Of a stretch of DNA of 64,000 nt, positions 47,714 to 56,794 are shown piece by piece; the stretch's first letter is position 1; the number at the start of each line of letters is the position of its first letter. The notes under the pieces were generated by a model. That model did not search any database. It saw nothing but the letters and a program-made list of their open reading frames with translations, and was not told the origin of the DNA. The position numbers and the translations under genes are program-made. This stretch comes from Nocardioides sp. Root1257 (GTDB lineage: Bacteria > Actinomycetota > Actinomycetes > Propionibacteriales > Nocardioidaceae): contig NZ_LMDV01000009.1 in NCBI RefSeq assembly GCF_001425175.1, positions 914,542 to 978,541 on the forward strand, written 5' to 3'.

Positions 47714-48193
47714 ATGAAGAGAGTCTCGGGAATCCTCATCGTCCTGCTCACCACGCTCGGTCTCACGTTCGGGACCGTCGGCACGGCCGCCGCCGTGACG
47801 CAGTCGAGCGCCGCGTCGCAGTTCTCGGCGGCCGGTATCGGCTGGACGTCGTCCGGCGGCTGCACCGACCCCGGCAACTCGACGTGCACCTCGTTCGAGG
47901 GCATCCGGCAGGCCACCATCGACGGCGCGATCACCCTGAAGAACGCCAGCGGCTGCTCGCTCACGATCACCGGCGGCACCGAGACCGGCCACGCGGGCGG
48001 CCAGTACAGCCACTCGACCGGCTACAAGCTCGACTTCTCGCGCACCGCGTGCCTGACCACGTGGGTCCACAACACCTACACCTACTCCGGCACCCGCACC
48101 GACGGGACGCCGCTCTACACCGCCGCCTCGGGCAACGTGTACGCCGACGAGGGCAACCACTGGGACGTCCTCTACTACTCCTGCGGCTGCTGA
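47714..48193 (+). CDS. Secreted M15-type (D-Ala-D-Ala) metallopeptidase-like protein
   Basis: 159 residues with a signal peptide cleaved near residue 27. The mature part has the M15 zinc layout: His100-x6-Asp107 (SHSTGYKLD) and Glu146-x2-His149 (EGNHW), which match the VanX/VanY ligands and catalytic Glu. Six cysteines suggest disulfides. It should act on peptidoglycan peptides outside the cell. The domain is short and alone, with no cell-wall anchor. The ATG at 47714 gives a classic signal peptide. Confidence 0.72.
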   Translation: MKRVSGILIVLLTTLGLTFGTVGTAAAVTQSSAASQFSAAGIGWTSSGGCTDPGNSTCTSFEGIRQATIDGAITLKNASGCSLTITGGTETGHAGGQYSHSTGYKLDFSRTACLTTWVHNTYTYSGTRTDGTPLYTAASGNVYADEGNHWDVLYYSCGC

Positions 48194-48196
48194 GCG

Positions 48197-48221
48197 ATAG
48201 TCGAGCGACCGACTCGACTAT
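48197..48221. promoter_or_regulatory. Palindrome between M15-like gene and propeller gene
   Basis: ATAGTCGAG (48197-48205) and CTCGACTAT (48213-48221) are perfect 9-bp inverted copies with a 7-base spacer. It starts 4 bases after the M15-like stop, and its right arm overlaps TATGCT (48219-48224), the -10 box of the next gene. It could be a terminator, an operator, or both. Confidence 0.5.
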
Positions 48222-48230
48222 GCTGGCCCC

Positions 48231-49118
48231 ATGTCCGTCGACACGCTGCCCCCGCTCCCGTCGTACGACGACGTCCAGGTCGTGGTCCCCGCGCCGGGTG
48301 TCGGTCCGGGCAACTGGGCGGGCGCGGCGAGCGCGGTGCTGGTCGACGGGACGTTTTGGCTGACCTACCGGGTGCGCCGCCCCCTCACCGAGGGGCGCGG
48401 CGTCTCGGTGGTCGTCGCCAGCTCCACCGACGGCGTCACCTTCGAGGAGGTCGCCGTCGTCGACCGGGAGGCGTTCGGCTGCGAGTCGTTCGAGCGTCCG
48501 GTCCTGGTGCCGGTGCCCGGCATCGGCTGGCGCCTCTACCTCTCCTGCGCGACCCCGGGCTCCAAGCACTGGTGGGTCGACAGCCTCACCGCGGCGACGC
48601 CGGCCGACCTGCCCGGTGGCGAGCGCCGGCTGGTGCTGCCCGGTGACGACGAGGTCGCCGTCAAGGACCCGGTCGTGGACCGGACCGAGGACGGCTGGCG
48701 GATGTGGCTCTGCTGCCACCCGCTCACCGAGACCGGTCACGAGGACCGGATGACGACCCGGCTGCTGACCAGTGCCGACGGCCTCGACTGGACCGACGCC
48801 GGCGAGGTGCTCGCCGGTCGCCCGGGCCACTGGGACGCCCGCGGCGCCCGGGTGACGACGGTGCTGTCCGACGCCCCGCTCGTGGTCCTGTACGACGGTC
48901 GCGCCGACGCCGCCTCCAACTGGTACGAGACGACGGGGGTCGCGCGCTGGGACGGCGAGCGCCTGGTCGCCGACGACTCCGACCCGATCGTCTCGCCGCA
49001 CTCCGACGGCGCCTGGCGCTACGCCTCCGCCGTGCCGCTCCCCGACGGCCGCACCCGGTTCTACGTCGAGGCCGCGCGCCCCGACGGCGCGCACGACCTC
49101 GTGACGCTGGTCCGTTAG
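48231..49118 (+). CDS. Five-bladed beta-propeller (GH43/GH130-like) protein
   Basis: 295 residues with recurring blade motifs: DGTFWLTYRVRR, VASSTDGVTFEEV, WRLYLSCATPGSKHWWV, VKDPVVDRTEDGWRMWLCC and LLTSADGLDWTDAG. Such proteins resemble glycoside hydrolase family 43/62/130 propellers, but a catalytic acid set is not clear to me. It has no signal peptide, so it is cytosolic. TATGCT six bases before the ATG supports a leaderless start. Its stop shares bases with that of the convergent sulfotransferase. Confidence 0.75.
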   Translation: MSVDTLPPLPSYDDVQVVVPAPGVGPGNWAGAASAVLVDGTFWLTYRVRRPLTEGRGVSVVVASSTDGVTFEEVAVVDREAFGCESFERPVLVPVPGIGWRLYLSCATPGSKHWWVDSLTAATPADLPGGERRLVLPGDDEVAVKDPVVDRTEDGWRMWLCCHPLTETGHEDRMTTRLLTSADGLDWTDAGEVLAGRPGHWDARGARVTTVLSDAPLVVLYDGRADAASNWYETTGVARWDGERLVADDSDPIVSPHSDGAWRYASAVPLPDGRTRFYVEAARPDGAHDLVTLVR

Positions 49119-50086
49119 CCGGCCTGTGCGGGACGCCGCTCGTCGAAGGAGCCTTTCGGCTCGCTGGAGAGCCAGTCGGAGAAGTCCTGTCCGGTGAGCT
49201 CGGAGAGCAGCCGGACGTCGTCGGCGAAGGCCGGCACCAGCCGTTCGCGCTGCTCCGGCGACAGCCGCGGGCGACGGGCGTCCTCGCGGGTCCGCAGCCG
49301 CTCGGTCAGCGGCACGCTGGCCCGACGCCACACCTCGGGGCGGGCGAACTGGCCCAGGTGCGCCCCCGCGCGGATCACCGGGCCGAGCACGGTCGGCCGC
49401 CACCCCGGCGGGACATAGCTGCGTGAGTTGTCCCGCGGGATGGTGGCGACCAGCCCCGGCGTGATGCCGAGGAAGCGGCAGGCGCGGTCGACGGCAGCCG
49501 GCGGGTCGTCGACGATGTCGCGGTAGCGCAGCACCAGGATCCGCGCGGGATCCACGTGCTGGTGCAGGTGGGCCAGCTGCTCGCCGTACATCCCGAGCTC
49601 GCGGTAGCGCCAGAACGGCGCCCAGCCGGCGCGGACCCGCTCGTCCTGACGCGCGAAGGCCGTCTCGAAGTCGGCGATCGGCTCGAGGCCGTCGCACCAC
49701 AGGTGCATCCAGTTGGAGTAGGCGCGGTCCACCGGGTCGCGCACCACGGCGATGATGCGTACGTCGGGCAGGGCCTCCCCGATCCGGCGGTGCGCGCCGC
49801 GGCTCCACAGGTAGAACGGCGTGCTCTCGCCCCGGACGGTGTCGGGGCGGGCGGCGTCGAACAGCGCGGCGTACTCGTCGTGGCGCCAGATCCACTCCTG
49901 CTGGGAGTGCGCGTCGCCGGGTCCGCGCCAGGCCGGTGGGGGAGCCCCGTCGCAGAGCCAGAACTTGGGCTCCTTGGGGCGGGTCACGAAGACCTCGGGG
50001 TGCTGGGAGAGGGCGGCATGGAGCGCCGTCGTGCCGGCCTTGGGCGCCCCGACGATCAGGAAGTCGGGCTGCGGTGCTCGGATCAT
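49115..50086 (-). CDS. Sulfotransferase (heparan-sulfate-type) family protein
   Basis: 323 residues. The PAPS loop is IVGAPKAGTTALHAALSQHP (about residues 11-30), with KEPKFW nearby and RDPVDRAYSNWMHLW supplying the 3'-phosphate contacts. It belongs to the Sulfotransfer_1/heparan N-deacetylase-like group, distinct from the enzyme at 7137. The acceptor is probably a carbohydrate or lipid. A GAGGAGGG ribosome site precedes the ATG. It interrupts the pur region. Confidence 0.9.
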   Translation of the reverse strand: MIRAPQPDFLIVGAPKAGTTALHAALSQHPEVFVTRPKEPKFWLCDGAPPPAWRGPGDAHSQQEWIWRHDEYAALFDAARPDTVRGESTPFYLWSRGAHRRIGEALPDVRIIAVVRDPVDRAYSNWMHLWCDGLEPIADFETAFARQDERVRAGWAPFWRYRELGMYGEQLAHLHQHVDPARILVLRYRDIVDDPPAAVDRACRFLGITPGLVATIPRDNSRSYVPPGWRPTVLGPVIRAGAHLGQFARPEVWRRASVPLTERLRTREDARRPRLSPEQRERLVPAFADDVRLLSELTGQDFSDWLSSEPKGSFDERRPAQAG

Positions 50087-50156
50087 GGGTCCCTCCTCGA
50101 AACCAAAGTAACTCAGTACGAAAAGGAGGAGAAGGGGGAACTCCTAGAGTGTCCGT

Positions 50157-51041
50157 GTGGCCGACGTCAACATCCCCTCCGCGCCCGTCATCAGCGGCGC
50201 CACCCACCTCCACTCCGGCAAGGTGCGCGACCTCTACGAGCTGCCCGGCGGCGACCTGCTGATGGTCGCCAGCGACCGGATCTCGATCTTCGACTTCGTG
50301 CTCGACACGACGATCCCGGACAAGGGCGAGATCCTGACCCGGATGTCGCTGTGGTGGTTCGACCAGCTCGCCGACCTCGCGCCCAACCACGTCATCTCGA
50401 CCGACGTGCCGGACGCCGTCCGCGGCCGCGCGGTCGTCTGCGAGCGGCTCGCGATGTACCCCGTCGAGTGCGTCGCCCGCGGCTACCTGACCGGCACGGG
50501 CCTGCTCGACTACCGCGCCTCGGGCGAGGTGTGCGGCATCGCGCTCCCCGCCGGTCTCGAGGACGGCAGCCGGCTGCCTGGGCCGATCTTCACGCCCGCG
50601 ACCAAGGCCGAGCTCGGCGACCACGACGAGAACGTCTCGTACGACGCGGTCGCGGCCACCGTCGGCGGCGAGCGCGCCGCCGAGCTGCGCGACCTGACGC
50701 TGCAGGTCTACGGCCGGGCCGAGCAGGTCGCCCGGGAGCGCGGCATCATCCTGGCCGACACCAAGCTCGAGTTCGGGTCCCGACCCGACGGCACCACCGT
50801 GCTCGCCGACGAGGTCCTGACGCCCGACTCGTCCCGCTTCTGGCCGGCCGCCGAGTGGCAGCCCGGCCGCACCCAGCCGTCGTACGACAAGCAGATCGTG
50901 CGCAACTGGGCCCTGTCGCCCGAGTCGGGCTGGGACAGGTCGTCCGGTGACGCGCCGCCCCCGCTGCCGCCGGAGGTCGTCGAGCGCACCCGGAGCCGGT
51001 ACGTCGAGGCCTACGAGCTCCTCACCGGCGAGACCTGGTGA
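50157..51041 (+). CDS. purC: SAICAR synthetase
   Basis: 294 residues. HSGKVRDLYELPGGDLLMVA is the nucleotide-binding start, and ECVARGYLTGTG and LADTKLEFG are conserved in the family. It ligates aspartate to CAIR in purine synthesis. The GTG at 50157 lies six bases after TAGAGT, which suggests a leaderless mRNA despite a GGAGGAG farther upstream. The next gene overlaps its stop in GTGA. Confidence 0.97.
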   Translation: MADVNIPSAPVISGATHLHSGKVRDLYELPGGDLLMVASDRISIFDFVLDTTIPDKGEILTRMSLWWFDQLADLAPNHVISTDVPDAVRGRAVVCERLAMYPVECVARGYLTGTGLLDYRASGEVCGIALPAGLEDGSRLPGPIFTPATKAELGDHDENVSYDAVAATVGGERAAELRDLTLQVYGRAEQVARERGIILADTKLEFGSRPDGTTVLADEVLTPDSSRFWPAAEWQPGRTQPSYDKQIVRNWALSPESGWDRSSGDAPPPLPPEVVERTRSRYVEAYELLTGETW

Positions 51042-51427
51042 GCACCCGGTTCCCGGTCACCTGCGAGGTGGCGTTCGACTACCTCGTGGACCCGCGGAAC
51101 CGGCCGGCGTGGCAGTCGAGCCTCAAGCGCGTCGACGAGGTCGACGGCGACGTGCGCGTCGGCCAGACCTGGGTCGACGTGACCCGACCCGGTCTGCGGC
51201 CGCAGATGGAGACGACCGAGCTCGACCGCCCGCACCGCTGGACCGAGCGGGGCACCTGGCGCGGGTACGCCGCGACCCTCACGCTCACCTTCACCGAGAC
51301 CGCGGAGGGGTGCGACGTCGACGCGGAGGTCGTGATCACCGGCCCGTTCGTGTCCCTGCTGCGGCAGATCGCGCCCCGCGCCGTCCGGCGTGACCTCCGC
51401 CACGCGGCCAGTATGTTGAGCGCATGA
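51038..51427 (+). CDS. SRPBCC-family protein
   Basis: 129 residues of the START/Bet v 1-like SRPBCC fold (polyketide-cyclase type): FDYLVDPRNRPAWQSSLKRV at the start, then a beta-rich core with TATLTLTFTETAEGCDVDAE-like strands and a C-terminal helix. It binds a hydrophobic ligand in its cavity. It overlaps purC (GTGA) and the acyl-CoA ligase (ATGA), so the three are co-translated. The physiological ligand is unknown. Confidence 0.85.
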   Translation: MSTRFPVTCEVAFDYLVDPRNRPAWQSSLKRVDEVDGDVRVGQTWVDVTRPGLRPQMETTELDRPHRWTERGTWRGYAATLTLTFTETAEGCDVDAEVVITGPFVSLLRQIAPRAVRRDLRHAASMLSA

Positions 51428-53007
51428 CGACGTACAACCTGGCGAGCCTCCTCGAGGACGGCGCCACGACCTACCCGGACCGGACCGCGATCGTCTTCGG
51501 CGACTCCCGGCTGAGCTACGCCGAGGTCGACACGTTCTCCAACATGGTGGCCAACCTGCTGGTGTCACGCGGCATCGAGCCGGGCGACAAGGTCGCGCTC
51601 ACCTGCCCGAACCTGCCTTACTTCACGGTCGTCTACTTCGGCATCCTCAAGGCCGGTGCGACGGTCGTCCCCCTCAACGTCCTGCTCAAGGGGCGCGAGG
51701 TCGCCTACCACCTCGGCGACTCCGACGCGAAGGCCTACTTCTGCTTCCAGGGCACGCCCGAGCTGCCGATGGGCGAGGCCGGCCATGCCGGCTTCAGCGA
51801 GGCCGAGGGCTGCGAGCACTTCTTCGTGATCACCGCCGGGCTCGGCGACGCCTCGCCGATCGAGGGCGTCGAGACCATGGCCCAGGCGATGGGTGGCCAG
51901 CCGGCGACGTTCGACACCGTGGCGACCGACGAGGACGACACGGCGGTCATCCTCTACACGTCCGGCACCACCGGCCAGCCGAAGGGCGCCGAGCTGCGGC
52001 ACCGCAACATGCGCGACAACGCGCTCTCGGGTGCCGCGCTGTTCGGGGCGGACGCCGACAACCCCGACACCTACCTCTGCGTGCTGCCGCTCTTCCACTC
52101 GTTCGGCCAGACCGTCTGCCAGAACGGCGCCTTCGCGTACGGCGGCACCGTCGTCATGCTGGCCCGCTTCGAGGCGCGCGCGGCGCTGGACCTGATGCAG
52201 AAGGAGCGGATCAGCTTCTTCGCCGGGGTGCCCACGATGTACTGGGGACTCCTCGGTGCCCTCGAGGGCGCGCAGGCCGACGGCCTCGACGTCGCCGAGC
52301 TGGCCGGCAACCTCCGGGTGGCCGTCGCAGGCGGCTCCGCCCTGCCGGTCGAGGTGCACAAGGAGTTCGAGAAGCGCTTCGGCGTCACGATCCTCGAGGG
52401 CTACGGCCTGTCGGAGACCTCGCCGGTCGCCTCGTTCTCCAAGTACGGCGAGCCGGTGCGGGTCGGCTCCATCGGGCTCCCGATCCCGGGCGTCGAGATG
52501 CGGCTGATCGCTCCGCCGGACGGGTCGGGCGAGTGGAAGACGGTCGAGGGCGCCGACGAGATCGGTGAGATCGCGATCAAGGGCCACAACATCATGAAGG
52601 GCTACTACGACCGCCCCGACGCCACCGCGGAGGCCATCCACGACGGCTGGTTCCGCTCCGGCGACCTGGGCCGGCGCGACGAGGACGGCTGGTACTACAT
52701 CGTCGACCGCTCCAAGGACATGATCATCCGCGGCGGCTACAACGTGTACCCGCGCGAGATCGAGGAGGTGCTGATGACGCACCCGGCCGTGTCGCTGGCC
52801 GCGGTCATCGGCGTACCCCACGAGAGCCACGGCGAGGAGATCAAGGCCGTGGTCATCCGCAAGGACGGCGCCGAGGTCACCGAGGACGAGCTGGTCGCCT
52901 GGGGCAAGGAGCAGATGGCCAGCTACAAGTACCCCCGTATCGTCCAGTTCGTCGACGCCCTCCCCATGACCTCCACCGGAAAGATCCTCAAGCGTGAGCT
53001 CAGCTGA
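51424..53007 (+). CDS. Long-chain acyl-CoA synthetase (AMP-forming)
   Basis: 527 residues of the ANL superfamily. The A3 loop is ILYTSGTTGQPKGAELRHRN, A5 is EGYGLSETSP, A7 is WFRSGDLGRRDEDGWY, and the hinge and lysine region is DRSKDMIIRGGYNVYPREIE with the catalytic K near the end (TSTGKILKREL). It activates a fatty or aromatic acid as acyl-AMP, then acyl-CoA. TATGTT six bases before the ATG gives a possible internal leaderless start within the SRPBCC gene. Confidence 0.93.
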   Translation: MTTYNLASLLEDGATTYPDRTAIVFGDSRLSYAEVDTFSNMVANLLVSRGIEPGDKVALTCPNLPYFTVVYFGILKAGATVVPLNVLLKGREVAYHLGDSDAKAYFCFQGTPELPMGEAGHAGFSEAEGCEHFFVITAGLGDASPIEGVETMAQAMGGQPATFDTVATDEDDTAVILYTSGTTGQPKGAELRHRNMRDNALSGAALFGADADNPDTYLCVLPLFHSFGQTVCQNGAFAYGGTVVMLARFEARAALDLMQKERISFFAGVPTMYWGLLGALEGAQADGLDVAELAGNLRVAVAGGSALPVEVHKEFEKRFGVTILEGYGLSETSPVASFSKYGEPVRVGSIGLPIPGVEMRLIAPPDGSGEWKTVEGADEIGEIAIKGHNIMKGYYDRPDATAEAIHDGWFRSGDLGRRDEDGWYYIVDRSKDMIIRGGYNVYPREIEEVLMTHPAVSLAAVIGVPHESHGEEIKAVVIRKDGAEVTEDELVAWGKEQMASYKYPRIVQFVDALPMTSTGKILKRELS

Positions 53008-53020
53008 CACCCACGTGGTG

Positions 53021-53368
53021 ATGGAGACGGACCGCCACGAGACGCGGTTCCGGCTCACCCTCATCGCCATGATCGTGCTGCTCTTCGCGGTGCCGATCGG
53101 CACCGCGAAGGCGCTCGACCTCGACGCCCGGACCCCGGTGACGATCGCCGAGGACACGCTGCGCGAGAACTACGACCTGGTGCTGATCGACGATGCGGGT
53201 CACGCGATCCCGGAGGACTCGGGTGCCGTCACCCAGTCGGAGTTCAGCATGACGCCGGGCTCGACCACCGAGGGCGTGCCGTTCAAGCTCCACGGCAAGC
53301 TCGTCCACTGCACGATCTCGATGCCGGACGACGACCCGAGGTCGGTCACCGCGACCTGCGACTCCTGA
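53021..53368 (+). CDS. Small membrane-anchored hypothetical protein
   Basis: 115 residues, no family recognised. An N-terminal hydrophobic helix (about residues 9-30, RLTLIAMIVLLFAVPIGTAK) anchors a small extracytoplasmic domain. The mature part has two cysteines near the C-terminus (HCTISM and ATCDS). The start is unclear: an ATG at 53021 is used here; a GTG at 52994 overlapping the ligase end would give 124 residues. It appears to be the last gene of the purC transcript. Confidence 0.55.
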   Translation: METDRHETRFRLTLIAMIVLLFAVPIGTAKALDLDARTPVTIAEDTLRENYDLVLIDDAGHAIPEDSGAVTQSEFSMTPGSTTEGVPFKLHGKLVHCTISMPDDDPRSVTATCDS

Positions 53369-53380
53369 CCCGCCGACGGC

Positions 53381-53884
53381 CTACTCGAACGGGTTGGGCA
53401 GCGCCCCGGGGAGACCGGCGAGCAGCTCGCGCGCCTGGCCCGCGACCTTGTGCTCGACGAGCACCTCGTAGCGCGTTGCGACCACCTGGGTGATCGACGA
53501 GAAGTCGCGCTGGCCGCGCGTGAGCGCGTAGCCGAGCAGCGCCCACACGATGCCGAAGACGGCGCCGAGCAGGATCGTGGAGACGATCATCGCGAGGACG
53601 TTCTCGTCCACGAAGAACGAGAAGATCAGCCCGACGAACAGGCCGAGCCACAGTCCGGACAGCAGGCCGCCGAGGGCGACCCGGCCGGTCGTCAGCCGGC
53701 CGGTGATGCGCTCGACGCGCTTGAGGTCGGTGCCGACGATCATCAGGTGCTGCACCGGGAACTCGTTGTCGGACAGGTAGTCGACGGTCTTCTGGGCCGA
53801 CGCGTAGTCGTCGTACACGGCCAGCGACTGCGGGAACTCGAGGCGGAGCGGGTTCAGGCCGGGCACAGGGGAGGACATGCTCAT
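53381..53884 (-). CDS. General-stress-protein-17M-like membrane protein
   Basis: 167 residues with an N-terminal soluble part (AVYDDYASAQKTVDYLSDNE, then PVQHLMIVGTDLKRVERITG) and two transmembrane helices in the middle (about 70-115). This order matches the general stress protein 17M/YflT-type family common in actinobacteria. The role is unknown. Two ATG codons, 53884 and 53878, are both workable. It is divergent from the ESX-like unit. Confidence 0.8.
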   Translation of the reverse strand: MSMSSPVPGLNPLRLEFPQSLAVYDDYASAQKTVDYLSDNEFPVQHLMIVGTDLKRVERITGRLTTGRVALGGLLSGLWLGLFVGLIFSFFVDENVLAMIVSTILLGAVFGIVWALLGYALTRGQRDFSSITQVVATRYEVLVEHKVAGQARELLAGLPGALPNPFE

Positions 53885-53981
53885 GGCCCCAGTCTGCCCT
53901 GCGCCGGTCACAGCCGCGTTTCTGGCTCGCAGCGACCGGGTAGGTGCCGAGGAAGCGCGACGACTCGGGACGGGGACCGAC

Positions 53982-54284
53982 ATGACGCTGGAGATGCTCA
54001 GGGGCGACGTCGACGCAGCCGCCCAGAAGATCGGCGCAGCCGCGGACGGCATCGGCGCGACCGAGCCGGGGCCGCACCTGGCCGGCGTGCACGGGGCGCT
54101 GCCCGACAGCCAGAGCGCGGGGGCGGCGCAGTCGCTCACCGAGAGCTGGGGGACCGCAGTCAGTGACCTGACCCGCGACCTCGGTGCGCTCCGCGACCAG
54201 ATGATCGCGGCGGCCAACCACCTCGAGGCCGAGGACGAGGTCGTGCACACCGCCTTCCGCCGGCCGATGGTCGGTGCCCAGTGA
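53982..54284 (+). CDS. EspC/DUF2580-like type VII secretion target
   Basis: 100 residues, almost all helical, with no signal peptide. The size, the mid-protein Trp-Gly in LTESWGTAVSDLTRDLGAL, and the alanine-rich amphipathic helices fit the WXG100/EspC-like family of ESX substrates. The C-terminal export motif YxxxD/E is not obvious, so recognition may rely on its partner. It overlaps the next gene in ATGA, consistent with forming a complex with it. No ESX machinery genes are in the window. Confidence 0.68.
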   Translation: MTLEMLRGDVDAAAQKIGAAADGIGATEPGPHLAGVHGALPDSQSAGAAQSLTESWGTAVSDLTRDLGALRDQMIAAANHLEAEDEVVHTAFRRPMVGAQ

Positions 54285-56794
54285 CCACCATCGCCCAGCT
54301 CGAGAGCTGGGATCCCGCAGCCGTGGGCGCCAGCGCGGAGAGCCTCAACGCCGACCGCAAGGCCCTCGTGGACCTCCAGGACGAGATGGACGCCGGGAGC
54401 CCGCCGGGCAGCTGGCAGGGCGAGGCCGCGACCGCGGCCGTCGGCTCCCACGACCGGATCTACGCGCGGCTCGCCGACCTGGTGGCCGCCGTGTCGCCCG
54501 TCGTCGAGGCGCTCGATGCCGCCCAGGCCTCGATCAAGAGTGCCCAGGACTCGCTCCACGCGGCGCTGTCCACGGTCGCAGCGGAGGGCTGGAAGCTGGA
54601 GGAGACCGGCGGTGGCGGCGTGCGCATCACGGCGCCGGCATCGTCCGACGACGGTGGCGGCCTCCTGGGCGCGATCGACGAGAAGGTCGACCAGGCCCGG
54701 ATGACCGCGCTGGCCCAGCAGATCGCCGACGCGCTCCAGGCCGCGTCCGACGCGGACTCCCAGCTGGCCTCGGTGCTCACCGGGGCCCGGGTCGGCAGCT
54801 ACGACGGCGGCACGGGCACCCTCGCCGACGCCGCCCTCCCGCCGGAGATGCGCGGGCTCAGCAACGCCGAGCTCGTCGACTACATGTTCAAGCACCCGAA
54901 GGAGACAGCGCCGTACCTCGACGCCCTCTCGGACGACCAGCGCCAGGCGGTCGGCAGTGCGCTCTCGACCCGGTGGGACGACATGGCGGTGCCGGTGGTC
55001 GCAACCGGCGACCAGGACGCCTACCCCACGCAGGCGGAGCTCGACGAGCTCAACGAGCTGACCGCTGCGTTCGGCGAGGACCCCGTCGTCGCGACGACGC
55101 TCCTCGACGACCTCGGCCCCCGCGGCCTGCTCGAGCTCCAGACCACGCTGCTCGCCAACCCACCCGCCGGTGCCGACCCCATCAGCTGGGAGTCGGCCGG
55201 CGAGGCCCAGCGGATCTGGGGGCACACCCTGGCCGCCGCCACGGCCGGTGCGGACTCGGGCCCCGGTGGCGTCGACCACGTCTCGGCGGAGTGGATCGAC
55301 CAGCTGAACGCTGCCGCGCAGGGGCACTACGACCTGGCGCCGGGCGTGATCGGCAACGCCTACGGCTACCAGGTGCTCTCGCCGCTCCTGGCCGCGGACG
55401 GCCACTCGGCGTACTTCCTCAACGAGGTCGGCACCGGGATGGAGAAGTTCGAGCACGACTACATGGACGACAACGGCGGAGCGAGCCCGTGGGACAGCTA
55501 CACGTTCCCCGGCGAGCTCGACCTGACGCACCTGAAGGACGGGATGCCCGACCCCGACCAGCCCAACGGGCACGATCCGTTCGGCGGGCTCATGGAGGGC
55601 CTCTCGCACAACCCGGTCGCGGCGCGCGAGTTCTTCAACGACCCGTTCGGCGACTCGGTCTACGACAACCGGGTCGACCACTACCTCAACGACCGCGACT
55701 GGTCGAACTTCGAGGACTACGGCGACCGCCCGTCCGAGATCGGCACGCTCGGCGACGCGTTGACCACGGCGACCACCGTCGACCCCGAGGCCGGCTCGGC
55801 CTCGGTGATGAACGACGTCGTCAACGCCGTCGGCGACCCCGACCACGAGCTCGCCCCCGAGCTGCGCTCCGACGTCGGCACGATGGTCAGCCACTACATG
55901 CCGTCGGTGTTCGACACCATGAACGGCGACCACCCGATCACGACCGGCGACCCGGTGCCGTGGCTGCCCGGCGACCAGCGCAACGACCTGATGGTCGACT
56001 TCGACCCCGACCACCTCAAGTACACGCTCGACCAGGTCGGCCGCAGCGAGGACGCCGGCGGGATCGTGTCGGACGCGGCGGCGAGGTACGCCAACCTCGG
56101 CTACGACACGATCTTCAGCGGCGGCGCGGACGGCGACCTCGGCCCCGGCCCCGACGACCCCGACGCGCTCTGGGCCAACCGGCTCGACCTCGCCGACAGC
56201 CGGGTGAGCGACCCCTACGCGCACGTCGCCAGCTACCTCGGCGGCGGGTACGCCGACCAGCTGCGCGCCGACGGGCTCGCGGCCGACGCCGCGACCAGCA
56301 ACGCGGGCGACAGTGCCTGGAAGGTCGGTGGCTTCATCGCCGAGCAGGCCGTCGGCAAGGTGCCGGTCGTCGGCAGCTTCGGCGACTTCCTCGTCGGTCA
56401 GGGTGTCGACGCGATCACCGGCGCCAACGACGTCGACACGACCGAGCAGGTCGAGCAGCAGATGGGTCACCACCTCAGCGACGTCAACGGCTCCGCGCAG
56501 GCGATGGCCCAGAACGCCGTCTACCGGAACCTCCCCGACTCCGTCCTCGACCACGTCGGCAGCGACGGCCACGGCGGCTCGGTCTTCGACGCCCCCGACG
56601 GCACCCGACTGCCGATGTCGCAGTGGGGCCCGGAGCAGGCAGACGCCTGGCACCGGGCGCAGGACATCACCGGCGTCTCGTCCACGGGCTCCCAGCTCCA
56701 GGACGCGATGGGGGACCGCATCACGACCGCCCTCTCCGAGCGCGACCAGTTCATGGGCAACTACGGCGAGCAGACCGGCGACGGCGACGGATGA
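54281..56794 (+). CDS. Large WXG-domain protein, DUF6571-like (putative ESX substrate)
   Basis: 837 residues, no signal peptide. The N-terminal about 120 residues are helical with a WQG turn at residues 45-47, like WXG100/LXG export domains. The central part has repeated motifs such as SNAELVDYMFKHPKE and NPVAAREFFNDPFGD, then HYLNDRDWSNF, which resemble DUF6571-type actinobacterial proteins. A hydrophobic Gly/Val stretch is near residues 685-710 (VGGFIAEQAVGKVPVVGSFG). The last module (about residues 745-815) is shared with the downstream lipoprotein. No toxin catalytic motif is recognised. It sits in a three-gene coupled unit. Confidence 0.68.
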   Translation: MTTIAQLESWDPAAVGASAESLNADRKALVDLQDEMDAGSPPGSWQGEAATAAVGSHDRIYARLADLVAAVSPVVEALDAAQASIKSAQDSLHAALSTVAAEGWKLEETGGGGVRITAPASSDDGGGLLGAIDEKVDQARMTALAQQIADALQAASDADSQLASVLTGARVGSYDGGTGTLADAALPPEMRGLSNAELVDYMFKHPKETAPYLDALSDDQRQAVGSALSTRWDDMAVPVVATGDQDAYPTQAELDELNELTAAFGEDPVVATTLLDDLGPRGLLELQTTLLANPPAGADPISWESAGEAQRIWGHTLAAATAGADSGPGGVDHVSAEWIDQLNAAAQGHYDLAPGVIGNAYGYQVLSPLLAADGHSAYFLNEVGTGMEKFEHDYMDDNGGASPWDSYTFPGELDLTHLKDGMPDPDQPNGHDPFGGLMEGLSHNPVAAREFFNDPFGDSVYDNRVDHYLNDRDWSNFEDYGDRPSEIGTLGDALTTATTVDPEAGSASVMNDVVNAVGDPDHELAPELRSDVGTMVSHYMPSVFDTMNGDHPITTGDPVPWLPGDQRNDLMVDFDPDHLKYTLDQVGRSEDAGGIVSDAAARYANLGYDTIFSGGADGDLGPGPDDPDALWANRLDLADSRVSDPYAHVASYLGGGYADQLRADGLAADAATSNAGDSAWKVGGFIAEQAVGKVPVVGSFGDFLVGQGVDAITGANDVDTTEQVEQQMGHHLSDVNGSAQAMAQNAVYRNLPDSVLDHVGSDGHGGSVFDAPDGTRLPMSQWGPEQADAWHRAQDITGVSSTGSQLQDAMGDRITTALSERDQFMGNYGEQTGDGDG

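Noticed and set aside
47967-50624. An 885-codon minus-strand frame
   Set aside because: It runs antisense through the propeller gene and purC and out of frame with the true sulfotransferase gene at 49115-50086.
54281-56794. Polymorphic toxin with a C-terminal nuclease domain
   Set aside because: No HNH, RNase or ADP-ribosyltransferase motif could be recognised in the last 200 residues, and the C-terminal module is also present in the lipoprotein, which argues against it being the toxin.
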